This document shows, piece after piece, positions 16,851 to 25,249 of a stretch of 64,000 nucleotides of DNA; position 1 is the first letter of the stretch, and each line of letters starts with the position of its first letter. The position numbers and the translations under genes were made by a program. The notes under the pieces are model-generated. The model was given only the letters and a program-made list of their open reading frames with translations. It ran no database searches and was not told the DNA's origin. Source of the stretch: CAYJBH01 sp964368815 (GTDB lineage: Bacteria; Bacillota; Clostridia; Oscillospirales; Ruminococcaceae). The DNA is taken from NCBI GenBank assembly GCA_964368815.1, contig CAYJDA010000002.1, forward strand, positions 62,001-126,000, given 5' to 3'.

Positions 16851-17414
16851 CTATTTTATGGCAATTCTCGCCCTAACCAGTGCAGGCTTAAGGAGACTGC
16901 AAAGGATTGTACTTGCTATAACTGCAGTAATGCCGTTGGTAAGGCTTACAATTAGCTTGGGAATCAGAACGGGGAATATCGCTTCGGTGGGAAGAGAGAG
17001 AATAAATGCCATCTCGATATAATTTTTTAATGTGTAAAGCACTACATAGGTGATGGATCCCGATGCCGCAGCCATTACGGTAAACAATGTTGTTACTTTT
17101 GGTGTCGATGCAACAAAATGTTTCATAAAAAGACCGGCTACAAAACCCATTGCAAATTTATTAATAAAGGTTATTGGCGCTTCAGCGGCATATTCGCCCG
17201 AAAGATCGAAGATAGCGCTACCGATTCCAGCGGCAAGGCCGCCACCCAAAGGCCCAAACAGCAACCCTGCAAGAATTCCGAATACATTTCCGAAGTGAAG
17301 CATGGTGCTCGTAAATCCAAGTGGTATAGTTATTCTTAAAAATGTTCCGACAAAAACCAGTGCGGCCATTAAACCTATCATCGTGATTTTACGAATATCG
17401 AATTTTTTTTCCAT
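16851..17414 (-). CDS. ECF transporter substrate-binding (S) component, possibly for vitamin B6
   Basis: Membrane protein of 187 residues with about six hydrophobic segments. It has the S-component features of a positively charged N-terminus followed by ITMIGLMAALVFVGTFLRI (about 11-29), and a Gly-rich stretch GLLFGPLGGGLAAGIGSAI. It would bind a vitamin and work with a shared EcfAAT energising module encoded elsewhere. A MocR-type regulator with an aminotransferase (PLP-binding) domain is transcribed divergently. That pairing is known for pyridoxine transporters of the PdxU group, so vitamin B6 is the best guess. The ATG at 17414 has a GAGGTG site. Confidence 0.75.
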   Translation of the reverse strand: MEKKFDIRKITMIGLMAALVFVGTFLRITIPLGFTSTMLHFGNVFGILAGLLFGPLGGGLAAGIGSAIFDLSGEYAAEAPITFINKFAMGFVAGLFMKHFVASTPKVTTLFTVMAAASGSITYVVLYTLKNYIEMAFILSLPTEAIFPVLIPKLIVSLTNGITAVIASTILCSLLKPALVRARIAIK

Positions 17415-17444
17415 TTTTCACCTCATAAATACAAAAACAACGCT

Positions 17445-17472
17445 TGACAAAACTTATTTTTTGTTCTACTAT
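17445..17472 (+). promoter_or_regulatory. Promoter of the MocR regulator gene
   Basis: TTGACA at 17445-17450, a 16-bp spacer, TACTAT at 17467-17472. It overlaps an upstream in-frame ATG at 17444 and therefore rules that start out. Confidence 0.7.
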
Positions 17473-17487
17473 TATTATATTCAGAAC

Positions 17488-17507
17488 TGGCACTATTGAA
17501 ACTGCCA
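17488..17507. promoter_or_regulatory. Inverted repeat in the MocR/ECF divergent region
   Basis: TGGCA (17488-17492) and TGCCA (17503-17507) separated by 10 bp, just downstream of the MocR promoter and within a candidate promoter reading the other way (TATAAT near 17481). It is a candidate operator for the MocR protein. Confidence 0.4.
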
Positions 17508-17536
17508 AATTCTATTTTTTTTATGGTGTCAATGTT

Positions 17537-18922
17537 ATGGACAGTATTTTACTGGAACTAAATAAGGGTGAATTGATATATGAACAAATATATCGTCACA
17601 TAAGGGGAGAGATACTTGCCGGCAAAATTGTTAGCGGCGAGAGATTACCCTCTAAACGCTCGCTTGCAAAGCATCTTGGAGTTAGCATTAACTCGGTGGA
17701 TACAGCGTACGGAATGTTGGTTGCTGAGGGGTATATAAATTCTAAGGAGCGAAGTGGATACTACGCATGTAGCGTTGTTTCAGGTCAGATAATAGCACCG
17801 AGCAGAGCTGTGTCAAACAGATTGCAGTCAGGAAAAAAGAGCATTTACAACTTTGGAACCTCATCGATAGACAGTGCACTTTTTCCTTTTAAACTGTGGT
17901 GCAGAATAGAGCGAGAGGTTCTTGGTGATGAACAGCTGCTCAACCATGGAGACAGACAGGGCGATTACAATCTACGTCATGTTATAAGTCGTTATTTAAG
18001 GGCTTATCGCGGGGTTGACTGCGATGCAAACGAGATAGTAATCGGTGCCGGAATCGACTATCTTCTCTGCCTTGTTGCAAGAATGTTTGAGGGTAGCTGT
18101 GTAGCTGTAGAGGAACCCGGATATGGCCGAGCTGAACGTGTGTTTAGAGATTTTGGAACCTCCACTGTCCACATTCCGTTAGACCAAGATGGAATGAGTA
18201 TTAGCGATCTGGATAAATCTTTGGCACAACTCGCTTATATAACCCCATCTTGTCAGTTCCCAACCGGAATAACTATGCCGGTTAGAAGGCGGCAGGAGAT
18301 GCTTGCCTGGGCAGAGGCAAGGGAAGGAAGGTATATAATTGAGGACGATTATAACAGCGAATTTCGTTTTTCCGGCAGACCAATACCGGCGCTTAAGAGC
18401 CATGATATAAACGGCCGAGTTGTGCATGTGGGAACATTTTCAAAAAGTGTTGCGCCATCACTTCGAATAGCCTATATGGTTTTGCCACCAAAGCTTCATG
18501 AAGAGTGGGGGAAAAAATTTGGCGTATATGCCTGCACCGTTTCAAGATTTGAACAACAAGCTTTATACCGCTTTATAGAAGGTGGGCATTTTTCAAGGCA
18601 TATTAACCGCTTGAGAAACACATGTAAAAAACGAAGAGATTGTTTAATTACAGCACTAAAAACTTGCTTTAAAGATAAAGTAACCATATCGGTTGCCGAG
18701 GCGGGATTGCACATAGTTGTAGATTTTCACCTACCTTTATCTGAGGATGAGATGTTAAATGCGGCAAGTAATAACGGGCTAACACTTTTGAGTATGAACG
18801 ACTTTCACCATGGTAAAACCAGAAAAAGCAGTTGCAGGTTGATATTAGGTTTTAGTGCCATGACTGAACAACAAATTATAAAAGCAGTAGAGCTTTTAAA
18901 AATAAGTTTTAACCGGGAATAA
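17537..18922 (+). CDS. MocR-family regulator (GntR helix-turn-helix plus aminotransferase domain), PdxR-like
   Basis: 461 residues. An N-terminal winged helix (about 12-80, with SGERLPSKRSLAKHLGVS) precedes a full aminotransferase-fold domain that binds pyridoxal phosphate as effector. The PLP-lysine motif is GTFSKSVAPSLRIAYMV, with IEDDYNSEFRF and TPSCQFPTG also typical. I start at the ATG at 17537 because the promoter -10 box lies upstream of it and inside the longer frame. Such proteins usually control PLP synthesis, uptake or amino-acid metabolism. The divergent ECF transporter suggests vitamin B6 uptake. No AGGAGG-like site precedes the start, so translation may be weak. Confidence 0.88.
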   Translation: MDSILLELNKGELIYEQIYRHIRGEILAGKIVSGERLPSKRSLAKHLGVSINSVDTAYGMLVAEGYINSKERSGYYACSVVSGQIIAPSRAVSNRLQSGKKSIYNFGTSSIDSALFPFKLWCRIEREVLGDEQLLNHGDRQGDYNLRHVISRYLRAYRGVDCDANEIVIGAGIDYLLCLVARMFEGSCVAVEEPGYGRAERVFRDFGTSTVHIPLDQDGMSISDLDKSLAQLAYITPSCQFPTGITMPVRRRQEMLAWAEAREGRYIIEDDYNSEFRFSGRPIPALKSHDINGRVVHVGTFSKSVAPSLRIAYMVLPPKLHEEWGKKFGVYACTVSRFEQQALYRFIEGGHFSRHINRLRNTCKKRRDCLITALKTCFKDKVTISVAEAGLHIVVDFHLPLSEDEMLNAASNNGLTLLSMNDFHHGKTRKSSCRLILGFSAMTEQQIIKAVELLKISFNRE

Positions 18923-18932
18923 AGGGGGAAAT

Positions 18933-19562
18933 ATGCCATTACCAATGATTGTAGAACATCCACTGATTCAACACAAAGTTGCGCTGTTAAGGGATGTAAA
19001 AACAGGGAAGAAGGAATTTAAAGAGCTTGTTAGCGAACTTGCCACCCTGCTTACATATGAAGCAACCAGAGACCTTGCGTTGACTGAAGTAACGGTACAG
19101 ACACCTGTAGCAAAGGCAAGCTGCAGAATGCTTAAGGGCCGCAAGCTGGCAATAGTTCCGATTTTGCGTGCCGGCCTTGGTATGGTTGAGGGAGTTCAGG
19201 TATTACTTCCTGCTGCAAAGGTTGGGCATATAGGTTTATACCGTGACCCCGACACATTACTTCCCGTGGAGTATTACTGCAAGATGCCTCCGGATATTGA
19301 TGAGCGAGATATTTTTATACTCGATCCTATGCTTGCTACCGGCGGAAGTGCCTGTGACGCAATAACAAATATAAAAAAAATGGGTGCTAAAAACATTAAT
19401 TTTATTTGTTTGATAGCCGCGCCCGAAGGCATAGAAAAGATGCAAAAGGAACATCCCGATGTTGCAATATATGCGGCGGCACTGGATTTACACCTTAACG
19501 ACCATGGATATATTATTCCGGGCCTCGGAGATGCAGGCGATAGACTTTTTGGCACTAAATAA
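18933..19562 (+). CDS. upp: Uracil phosphoribosyltransferase
   Basis: Salvages uracil to UMP using PRPP. The 209 residues are standard length, with the uracil/PRPP-site motifs VPILRAGLGMVEG, DPMLATGGSACDAI, and the C-terminal PGLGDAGDRLFGTK. The ATG at 18933 follows AAAGGGGG. It begins 10 bp after the MocR stop, so the two may share a transcript, which ends at the hairpin at 19630. Confidence 0.97.
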   Translation: MPLPMIVEHPLIQHKVALLRDVKTGKKEFKELVSELATLLTYEATRDLALTEVTVQTPVAKASCRMLKGRKLAIVPILRAGLGMVEGVQVLLPAAKVGHIGLYRDPDTLLPVEYYCKMPPDIDERDIFILDPMLATGGSACDAITNIKKMGAKNINFICLIAAPEGIEKMQKEHPDVAIYAAALDLHLNDHGYIIPGLGDAGDRLFGTK

Positions 19563-19629
19563 TTTTTTACGGAAAACTATTAGTTTAAACTTTTTATTAT
19601 TAATGGGAAAATAACCTAGATAAATATTT

Positions 19630-19669
19630 AAAAGCTATCAAAGATGAAAATTCATCCTTGGTAGCTTTT
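19630..19669. terminator. Terminator hairpin between upp and parB
   Basis: AAAAGCTATCAA and TTGGTAGCTTTT arms with an inner GATGAA/TTCATC stem, lying between the converging upp and parB genes. It can serve both strands, with A and T runs on both sides. Confidence 0.75.
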
Positions 19670-19684
19670 AAAGTTAGAAGAGGT

Positions 19685-20536
19685 TTACCTCGATTGCACC
19701 TTGTTTTTGGCTGTAATTTCGCCTATAGGTATCTTTACCCTGTATTCTATAAATTCGTCGTCCTGCGTTTTGGTTGTTTCAGCCGGGATACCACTGCTTT
19801 TCATGATATCTACCGCGCGATTAATTGTGTTTATGAAAAGACGAACATCTTTAACAACCGGAACCGACTTCTTTTTTTGTAATACCGGTGTTGCAAGATA
19901 GCGTTCAACCAACCGTTCAGAATCCTTTACATTCAACCCTTTGGCCACCACAGTTTCCAAAAAAGCGTTCTGTGTTTCTTCGCCGTTAAGTCGCAACATC
20001 GCCCTTGCATGCCTTTCGGTTAGAGCGTGTTCGATACAGAAATCTGTCTGCCACCTTGTTAAATTTAAAAGTCTAAGCTTGTTTGCAAGGGAACCTTGGG
20101 TCATCTGCAACCTTTGAGCCGCCTCAGCTTGTGTGTATCCAAACAGATCGATAAATTGCTTTATTGCAGCGGCCTGTTCAAATGCCGTTAGTTCACTTCG
20201 CATGCTGTTTTCCATATATGCTAAGACTGCAAGATCGCTTTTTTCCAGATCGTAAAGGATTGCCGGTATTTTGTCGAACCCGGCAAGTTTGTAGGCTCTA
20301 AGGCGCCTTTCTCCGGCTATTAAGCTGTAATCCAAACCACTTTTTATTACGCTTACCGGCTGCAACAGTCCGGTTTGCTTAATACTTTGGGCAAGATCCG
20401 AGAGCTCTTTTTCGTCAAATCGTTTACGTGCTTGAAACTGCGAGGGTTTTATGCGACCTATAGGTAGCTGCATTATTTCACTTTTGTATTTAATGCCGTT
20501 ATCTATATGTTTTTTTGCTTTTATTCTAAACACCAC
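19685..20536 (-). CDS. ParB/Noc-family DNA-binding protein
   Basis: About 283 residues of the ParB/Spo0J/Noc family. The N-terminal CTP-binding nuclease-like domain has LIAGERRLRAYKLAG and an ENSMR motif (the family usually has ENLQR). A helix-turn-helix region (FGYTQAEAAQRLQMTQGSLANKLRLL) and a C-terminal dimerisation region follow. No parA is adjacent, so it may be Noc, a nucleoid occlusion factor, rather than a partition ParB. The start is probably GTG at 20536, 7 bases after AGGA; the earlier GTG at 20542 is too close to it. I found no parS sequence in the window. Confidence 0.85.
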   Translation of the reverse strand: MVFRIKAKKHIDNGIKYKSEIMQLPIGRIKPSQFQARKRFDEKELSDLAQSIKQTGLLQPVSVIKSGLDYSLIAGERRLRAYKLAGFDKIPAILYDLEKSDLAVLAYMENSMRSELTAFEQAAAIKQFIDLFGYTQAEAAQRLQMTQGSLANKLRLLNLTRWQTDFCIEHALTERHARAMLRLNGEETQNAFLETVVAKGLNVKDSERLVERYLATPVLQKKKSVPVVKDVRLFINTINRAVDIMKSSGIPAETTKTQDDEFIEYRVKIPIGEITAKNKVQSR

Positions 20537-20689
20537 AGCCACTTCCTTTTGCTATTGAATATTTGTTATACTGTAATTATACAATAATATGTAAAAAATT
20601 ACCAGTAAAACATATCGACAAATTTCTTGAAAAATTGCTTAACATACTCATAATGTTTGGTAGCTATGTAAACTTTTTGCAAAATTTAA

Positions 20690-20718
20690 TTGAAATATTA
20701 TTTTATATGTGATATAAT
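20690..20718 (+). promoter_or_regulatory. yebC promoter
   Basis: TTGAAA at 20690-20695, 17-bp spacer, TATAAT at 20713-20718; start codon at 20755 with AGGAAAA. Confidence 0.7.
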
Positions 20719-20754
20719 AACTCCATATGACGTATATTTTTGTAGGAAAAGACA

Positions 20755-21459
20755 ATGTCAGGCCATTCTAAGTGGAGCACAATTAAAAGAAAAAAAGAAA
20801 AAACGGATTCTCAGCGAGCCAAGATTTTCACCAAAATTGGTAGAGAAATACAGGTTATTGTTAGAGAAGCCGGTGCAGATCCTGCTTCTAACAGCAGGTT
20901 ACGAGACGTTATTGCAAAGGCGAAATCACTTAATGTACCGAACGATAATATTAATAGGCTAATTCAAAAGGCAACCGCAAACGATAAGGATAGCTACGAG
21001 GGCGTTACTTATGAAGGATACGGCCCCGCGGGACTTGCCTTTATAGTAGAAACCTTAACCGATAACCGAAACAGAACGGCGGCAAATCTTCGCCATTATT
21101 TTGATAAATACGGAGCAGGCCTCGGTACAAGCGGTTGTACATCCTACCTTTTTTCAAAAAAGGGTGTAATTCTTTTGCAGCATCAAGAGGGTATTGAGGA
21201 AAAGATACTTTCGGCACCTATAGAGGATTACAGCCAGGAAGAGGAAGGCTTTGAAATAATTGTTGCACAGGAAGATTTTGCAGCTGCTATGTTATATTTT
21301 GAAGGGCAGGGAATTGTTCCGGAATCCGCGGAAGTTACCTATCTGCCATCAACCACTATTGCGGTAGAATCTGAAGAAGATCAAAAAAAAATAGACTCAC
21401 TAGTCTCACTTTTAGAAGATGACGACGATGTACAGGATTTTTGTACAAACCTTGAGTAG
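20755..21459 (+). CDS. yebC: YebC/PmpR-family protein
   Basis: 234 residues. The invariant start MSGHSKWSTIKRKKEKTD, the domain with AAANLRHYFDKYGAGLGTSG, and the acidic C-terminus identify the YebC/PmpR/TACO1 family. Recent work on the family points to relief of ribosome stalling at proline-rich stretches, while older work describes some members as transcription regulators. It is followed by the pseudokinase gene after 21 bp on the same strand and probably shares its transcript. Confidence 0.95.
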   Translation: MSGHSKWSTIKRKKEKTDSQRAKIFTKIGREIQVIVREAGADPASNSRLRDVIAKAKSLNVPNDNINRLIQKATANDKDSYEGVTYEGYGPAGLAFIVETLTDNRNRTAANLRHYFDKYGAGLGTSGCTSYLFSKKGVILLQHQEGIEEKILSAPIEDYSQEEEGFEIIVAQEDFAAAMLYFEGQGIVPESAEVTYLPSTTIAVESEEDQKKIDSLVSLLEDDDDVQDFCTNLE

Positions 21460-21480
21460 GAATTAACAGGGGGATTACAC

Positions 21481-23100
21481 TTGAAAAACACAAAGCTATG
21501 TGTATTCTGTAAATCAAGAATAGACAGCGATGCGACTGTTTGTCCTTTTTGTGCTATCGAGGCAACCAATACCAATCCGGTAGGTAGCCTTGAGCTTGGA
21601 ACGGTGCTTAAAAATAAATATACAATAGGTAGCTTTGTTACCATCGACGGAGAGGGAATAACCTATGAAGCCCTGGTTAATGCCACCGCCGAGGAGGTAA
21701 TGATAAAGGAGTTTTTACCTATTGCATTATGTGCCTCACGCAGACCGACCGGTGAGGTTGTTCCTCGTCCGGGTAATGAAGTGCAGTATAAAACTACCCT
21801 TAGTGATTTTATCGAGTTATATAAAAATCTTACCCGTGTGGCGGCAAATCCCGGACTTCTAAAGGTTGTTGACCTTATTCAAGATCACCAAACAGCCTAT
21901 GCTGTTACTGAAAGAATTGCCGGCAGAACCTTACGAGAGTATCTTGAGCAAAAAAACCAGAAAATTCCGTTTGAGAGGGCGGAGGAAATGTTGGAGCCCG
22001 TTTTTTCCGGCCTTTTAGCCATACACGATATAAAACTTCTTCACCGTGGAATATCGCCCGACACCATCTATGTTAAGGAAGATGGCGAGCTAATGCTTGG
22101 AGGATATGCAACTATATCACTAAGAACAACTAAAAGTTCTTTAAAGCCGCAGTTATTTAGCGGTTATACTGCTCCGGAGCAATATGTAGTAACTGAATTT
22201 CATGATACCGGTACCGACATCTATTCCGTTGCGGCGGTATTATACCGTATGATCACCGGTATTGAACCGCAGGATGCAAAGGAGCGATATACAGCCGACA
22301 ATCTTAAGGTAGCAAGAGGGCTTGCAGGCAATATTCCAAACCTTGCAACCTCAGCGATACATCGTGCACTGAGACTAAACATAGAGGAACGCACTGCTAC
22401 CGTTTTACAACTTCTAAACGAATTTGAAGCTGCTCCGGCCGCTTCTTCACAAAAAAAACAGCAACCTAAAAATAAAAAAGGCAAAATCAGTCCCTTTGTA
22501 TACATAGTTTTAATAATGCTGGTACTGGCTGTAGGAATAATAGCCTATGCATGGAACCTTATACAGCAAAATATGCCGGTAGAAACAGTAACCTCCTCAG
22601 AGGTTACCGAAAATCTTGCCGATGATGTTGTTGCTGAGGCGGCTAATGCAAGAATTACGCCGCGTCTTATAGGACTTATGTATGATGATATTATCGCAGA
22701 TGTTGAACTTCAGGAGAAATATCTGTTCTCTGCTCCGGACGAGAGATATAATCTTACCTATCCCGCTGGCCAAGTGTTTGCTCAACAACCATTACCTGAG
22801 GAGCCCTATGTTGAGGGAACTCCAATCCAGCTTATAGTAAGTCTTGGTCCGCAGATGGGCGTGATTCCTGCCGAACTTTATGGTATGACACAACTTGAGG
22901 CTGAGGTGTTACTCGACGAGATGGGCGTAGACTTCGAATTCTTTAATAAAGAAGATGACAGTGTTCATCCGGGCACGGTAATGTACTCCGAGCCGGGAGT
23001 GGGCGAGGATGTTATTATAGATCCATCCACCGTGGTTAATGTATATGTAGCAATCCCCACCAATATCGATCCGGCTCCTGAGACGGATCCTAACGCATAG
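21481..23100 (+). CDS. Membrane pseudokinase with N-terminal zinc ribbon and PASTA-like repeats
   Basis: 539 residues beginning at TTG after GGGGGAT. Order: zinc ribbon with CVFC...CPFC (residues 7-24), a serine/threonine-kinase-like domain (about 45-315), a Lys-rich linker, one membrane segment (about 340-360), and an extracellular part with about two PASTA-like units (about 390-535). The ATP-binding Lys76 (VMIKEF) and the APE-type motif GYTAPEQY remain. The catalytic HRD is HRG (188-190), its Asn is replaced by Thr, and DFG is GGY (207-209). Phosphotransfer is therefore doubtful, and a scaffold or sensor role is likely. PASTA units usually bind peptidoglycan or lipid II. The next gene is a degenerate glycosyltransferase. 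Confidence 0.82.
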   Translation: MKNTKLCVFCKSRIDSDATVCPFCAIEATNTNPVGSLELGTVLKNKYTIGSFVTIDGEGITYEALVNATAEEVMIKEFLPIALCASRRPTGEVVPRPGNEVQYKTTLSDFIELYKNLTRVAANPGLLKVVDLIQDHQTAYAVTERIAGRTLREYLEQKNQKIPFERAEEMLEPVFSGLLAIHDIKLLHRGISPDTIYVKEDGELMLGGYATISLRTTKSSLKPQLFSGYTAPEQYVVTEFHDTGTDIYSVAAVLYRMITGIEPQDAKERYTADNLKVARGLAGNIPNLATSAIHRALRLNIEERTATVLQLLNEFEAAPAASSQKKQQPKNKKGKISPFVYIVLIMLVLAVGIIAYAWNLIQQNMPVETVTSSEVTENLADDVVAEAANARITPRLIGLMYDDIIADVELQEKYLFSAPDERYNLTYPAGQVFAQQPLPEEPYVEGTPIQLIVSLGPQMGVIPAELYGMTQLEAEVLLDEMGVDFEFFNKEDDSVHPGTVMYSEPGVGEDVIIDPSTVVNVYVAIPTNIDPAPETDPNA

Positions 23101-23147
23101 CCGTTAGGAATTAATACGAACTGCTAAGTTTAGGGGGTATATTTAGG

Positions 23148-23765
23148 TTGATTAATGGAATTGATTTAACCATAGTTGCTCAGGGTTTTGTTAAGGATGA
23201 TCGCGATAATATTCAACTTATCAACGACAACTTTAACGACGGACTGCGTGATGCAGTTGGTGAATATATAATGTTTATAAGCTCTATGGATATAAACGAA
23301 AAACATAGGGTAGAAAAACAGCTCGAAATGCTTAAAAGCAGTGGAGCTGATGTATGTTTTTGCGGTGCAAACGTAGAAGAGGGTGAAGACTTTGACCCAT
23401 CCGGATATTCCGGAACTATTCCTCCGGCAACATTGGCGGTTGCTAACATCTGCCTTTCGGCGGCAATGTTTAATACCGATAAGTTAAGAAGAAATATTGG
23501 CGATGAGCCAATTGTAAAAGACAATCCTTATTTTTGGATAAAGGCACTTAGAGGGGCTGTATGTGTGCCACTTCATGAAAATTTACTTACCGTTTTTAGT
23601 AATATCCCCTACAACTTTAGGGAAAGTTACGGCACCGTGGAACAATCAAAATTTCACCCGTTAACAGCATATAAGGCTGAGTATGAAAAGATAACTAAAA
23701 GTGGAATATATAAAGTAGCGGCTATGCCCGGAAAAATTGCAAAAAATATTTTTAAGGGCCGATGA
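23148..23765 (+). CDS. Degenerate family 2 glycosyltransferase-like protein
   Basis: 205 residues, TTG start. A stretch AVGEYIMFISSMD resembles the region of family 2 glycosyltransferases that normally reads GEYIxFLDADD, and a following EKQLEMLKSSGADVCFCG resembles the helix-strand after it. The metal-binding DxD is lost (SSMD), and the N-terminal nucleotide-binding strand (VSIIIPVYN) is missing or strongly altered. It may be inactive or bind something other than a nucleotide sugar. It is 47 bp after the pseudokinase gene on the same strand and precedes a terminator, so the two probably act together. The family assignment is tentative. Confidence 0.5.
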   Translation: MINGIDLTIVAQGFVKDDRDNIQLINDNFNDGLRDAVGEYIMFISSMDINEKHRVEKQLEMLKSSGADVCFCGANVEEGEDFDPSGYSGTIPPATLAVANICLSAAMFNTDKLRRNIGDEPIVKDNPYFWIKALRGAVCVPLHENLLTVFSNIPYNFRESYGTVEQSKFHPLTAYKAEYEKITKSGIYKVAAMPGKIAKNIFKGR

Positions 23766-23805
23766 AAAAATTAAATAATTTTTAAATCTTTAAGGTTCAT
23801 TTAAG

Positions 23806-23856
23806 TTTGGTGGTTTATTCTTATGTCAAGGAAAAAGAATAAACCACTAAATTTTT
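23806..23856 (+). terminator. Terminator after the pseudokinase/glycosyltransferase-like pair
   Basis: Arms TTTGGTGGTTTATTCTT and AAGAATAAACCACTAAA (one G-T pair) are followed by TTTTT at 23852-23856. Confidence 0.88.
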
Positions 23857-23880
23857 ATACAACTTTTAAAGGAGTAAAAT

Positions 23881-25134
23881 ATGAACAACAATAATTATCA
23901 TGACGAGAGCAGCTACCATACCCCTTCTCAATATCCACCGACCATATATAATTCTCCGGTTAATCAAACGCCTGAAGTAAAGAAAAAAAGCGGCAAAGGA
24001 AAAAAAGCAGTTCAGGCGGTATGCATGTTGACGGCAGTTGCCTTGGTTGGAACCGCGGGCGGATTTGGTGGTAGCGTATTGTATAATACAATGAACCCTC
24101 AATCCGCTAGCATAGTAACCACAACGTTAAACAACGAATCCGATATTGCTGCCACTCCAACAAATAGTAGCAATTCAAATCAAAATCTATCGGTAGCACA
24201 AATTGCCGAGATGGCTCAACCATCGGTTGTAGAGATTGTTACCGAGGTGGTATCGGAAGGATATTTTAATCAATCATATGTTGGCACAGGTGCTGGAAGC
24301 GGTGTAATAATTAGCGAGGATGGGTATATAGTAACCAATCATCATGTTATAGAAGGTGCTTCCGGCATAACGGTTAAAACTATTGACGGGGTATCCCATG
24401 AGGCAAAATTGATAGGAACAGATTCCGAAACTGATCTTGCGGTTCTTAAAATTAATGCAGATGGCTTAACGGCAGCAACAATAGGCTCCTCCTCCGATTT
24501 AACTATAGGCGATTATGTTATGGCCATTGGAAATCCGCTTGGAGAACTTGGCGGTACTGTAACGGATGGAATAGTTAGTGCATTGTCGAGAGAAATAACT
24601 ATTGAAGATGAAACGATGACGCTTCTTCAAACCACGGCTGCAATTAACCCCGGAAATTCGGGTGGCGGTCTGTTTAACGAAAATGGTGAGCTAATCGCGG
24701 TAGTTAATGCAAAATCTTCCGGTGTTGAAATTGAAGGAATAGGGTTTGCCATACCAATCGACATTGCTATGGATGTTATAGAAGATTTAATGGACGTAGG
24801 ATATGTTCAAGGACGATTCACACTTGGCGTGGGCCTTATAGAGATAAATGATGAAGATACAGCAATGATGTATCGGGTAAGTGAGCTTGGGGTATATATT
24901 CAAAACATAACTCAGGGTGGAAATGCCCATATTGCGGGACTACAGGTTGGAGACAGAATAGTAGAATTTAACGACAAAGAGATAACAACAAATGACGAAC
25001 TTTTAGCAGAGATAGAAAATCTTGAAGCTAACGATACAGTTGATGTTATAGTTGAGCGAAACGGACAGCTTGTTATAATTAACATGTTGTTAGCAGAGGA
25101 AACTACAGAGGGCATACAGGAAGTAAGAAGTTAA
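23881..25134 (+). CDS. htrA: HtrA/DegP-type serine protease
   Basis: Membrane-anchored protease of 417 residues for envelope quality control. A cytoplasmic Asn/Tyr/Pro-rich N-terminus is followed by one membrane segment (about 43-68), a Ser/Thr/Asn linker, and a trypsin-like domain with His155 (TNHHVIEG), Asp185 (DSETDLAVL) and Ser260 (NPGNSGGGLF). A C-terminal PDZ domain (about 325-405, GLQVGDRIVEFNDKEI) completes it. The ATG follows AAAGGAG. It stands alone between two terminators. Domain order and triad are as in Bacillus HtrA-type proteases. Confidence 0.95.
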   Translation: MNNNNYHDESSYHTPSQYPPTIYNSPVNQTPEVKKKSGKGKKAVQAVCMLTAVALVGTAGGFGGSVLYNTMNPQSASIVTTTLNNESDIAATPTNSSNSNQNLSVAQIAEMAQPSVVEIVTEVVSEGYFNQSYVGTGAGSGVIISEDGYIVTNHHVIEGASGITVKTIDGVSHEAKLIGTDSETDLAVLKINADGLTAATIGSSSDLTIGDYVMAIGNPLGELGGTVTDGIVSALSREITIEDETMTLLQTTAAINPGNSGGGLFNENGELIAVVNAKSSGVEIEGIGFAIPIDIAMDVIEDLMDVGYVQGRFTLGVGLIEINDEDTAMMYRVSELGVYIQNITQGGNAHIAGLQVGDRIVEFNDKEITTNDELLAEIENLEANDTVDVIVERNGQLVIINMLLAEETTEGIQEVRS

Positions 25135-25192
25135 TTTCTTTAAGCAAAAACCGATAACTTTTCAAACGTTTAGATACGTATAATATATATAG

Positions 25193-25227
25193 TTACAGGG
25201 CTATCGATAAGTTCGACAGCCCTGTAA
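25193..25227. terminator. Terminator between htrA and the thioesterase gene
   Basis: Arms TTACAGGGCT and AGCCCTGTAA are perfect, with an extra CGA/TCG pairing inside. It lies between the stops of converging genes and can serve both. Confidence 0.8.
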
Positions 25228-25249
25228 CATTTATTATTGAATAATTTTG

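Noticed and set aside
17444..17536. Upstream start of the MocR gene at 17444
   Set aside because: The promoter -35 and -10 boxes lie inside this stretch, and the conserved family start is at 17537.
22081..22160. Active Ser/Thr kinase
   Set aside because: HRD is HRG and DFG is GGY, so I do not call the protein a functional kinase although the fold is clear.
25212..25218. TTCGACA resembling a Spo0A box
   Set aside because: It lies inside a terminator loop between converging genes, with no promoter to control.
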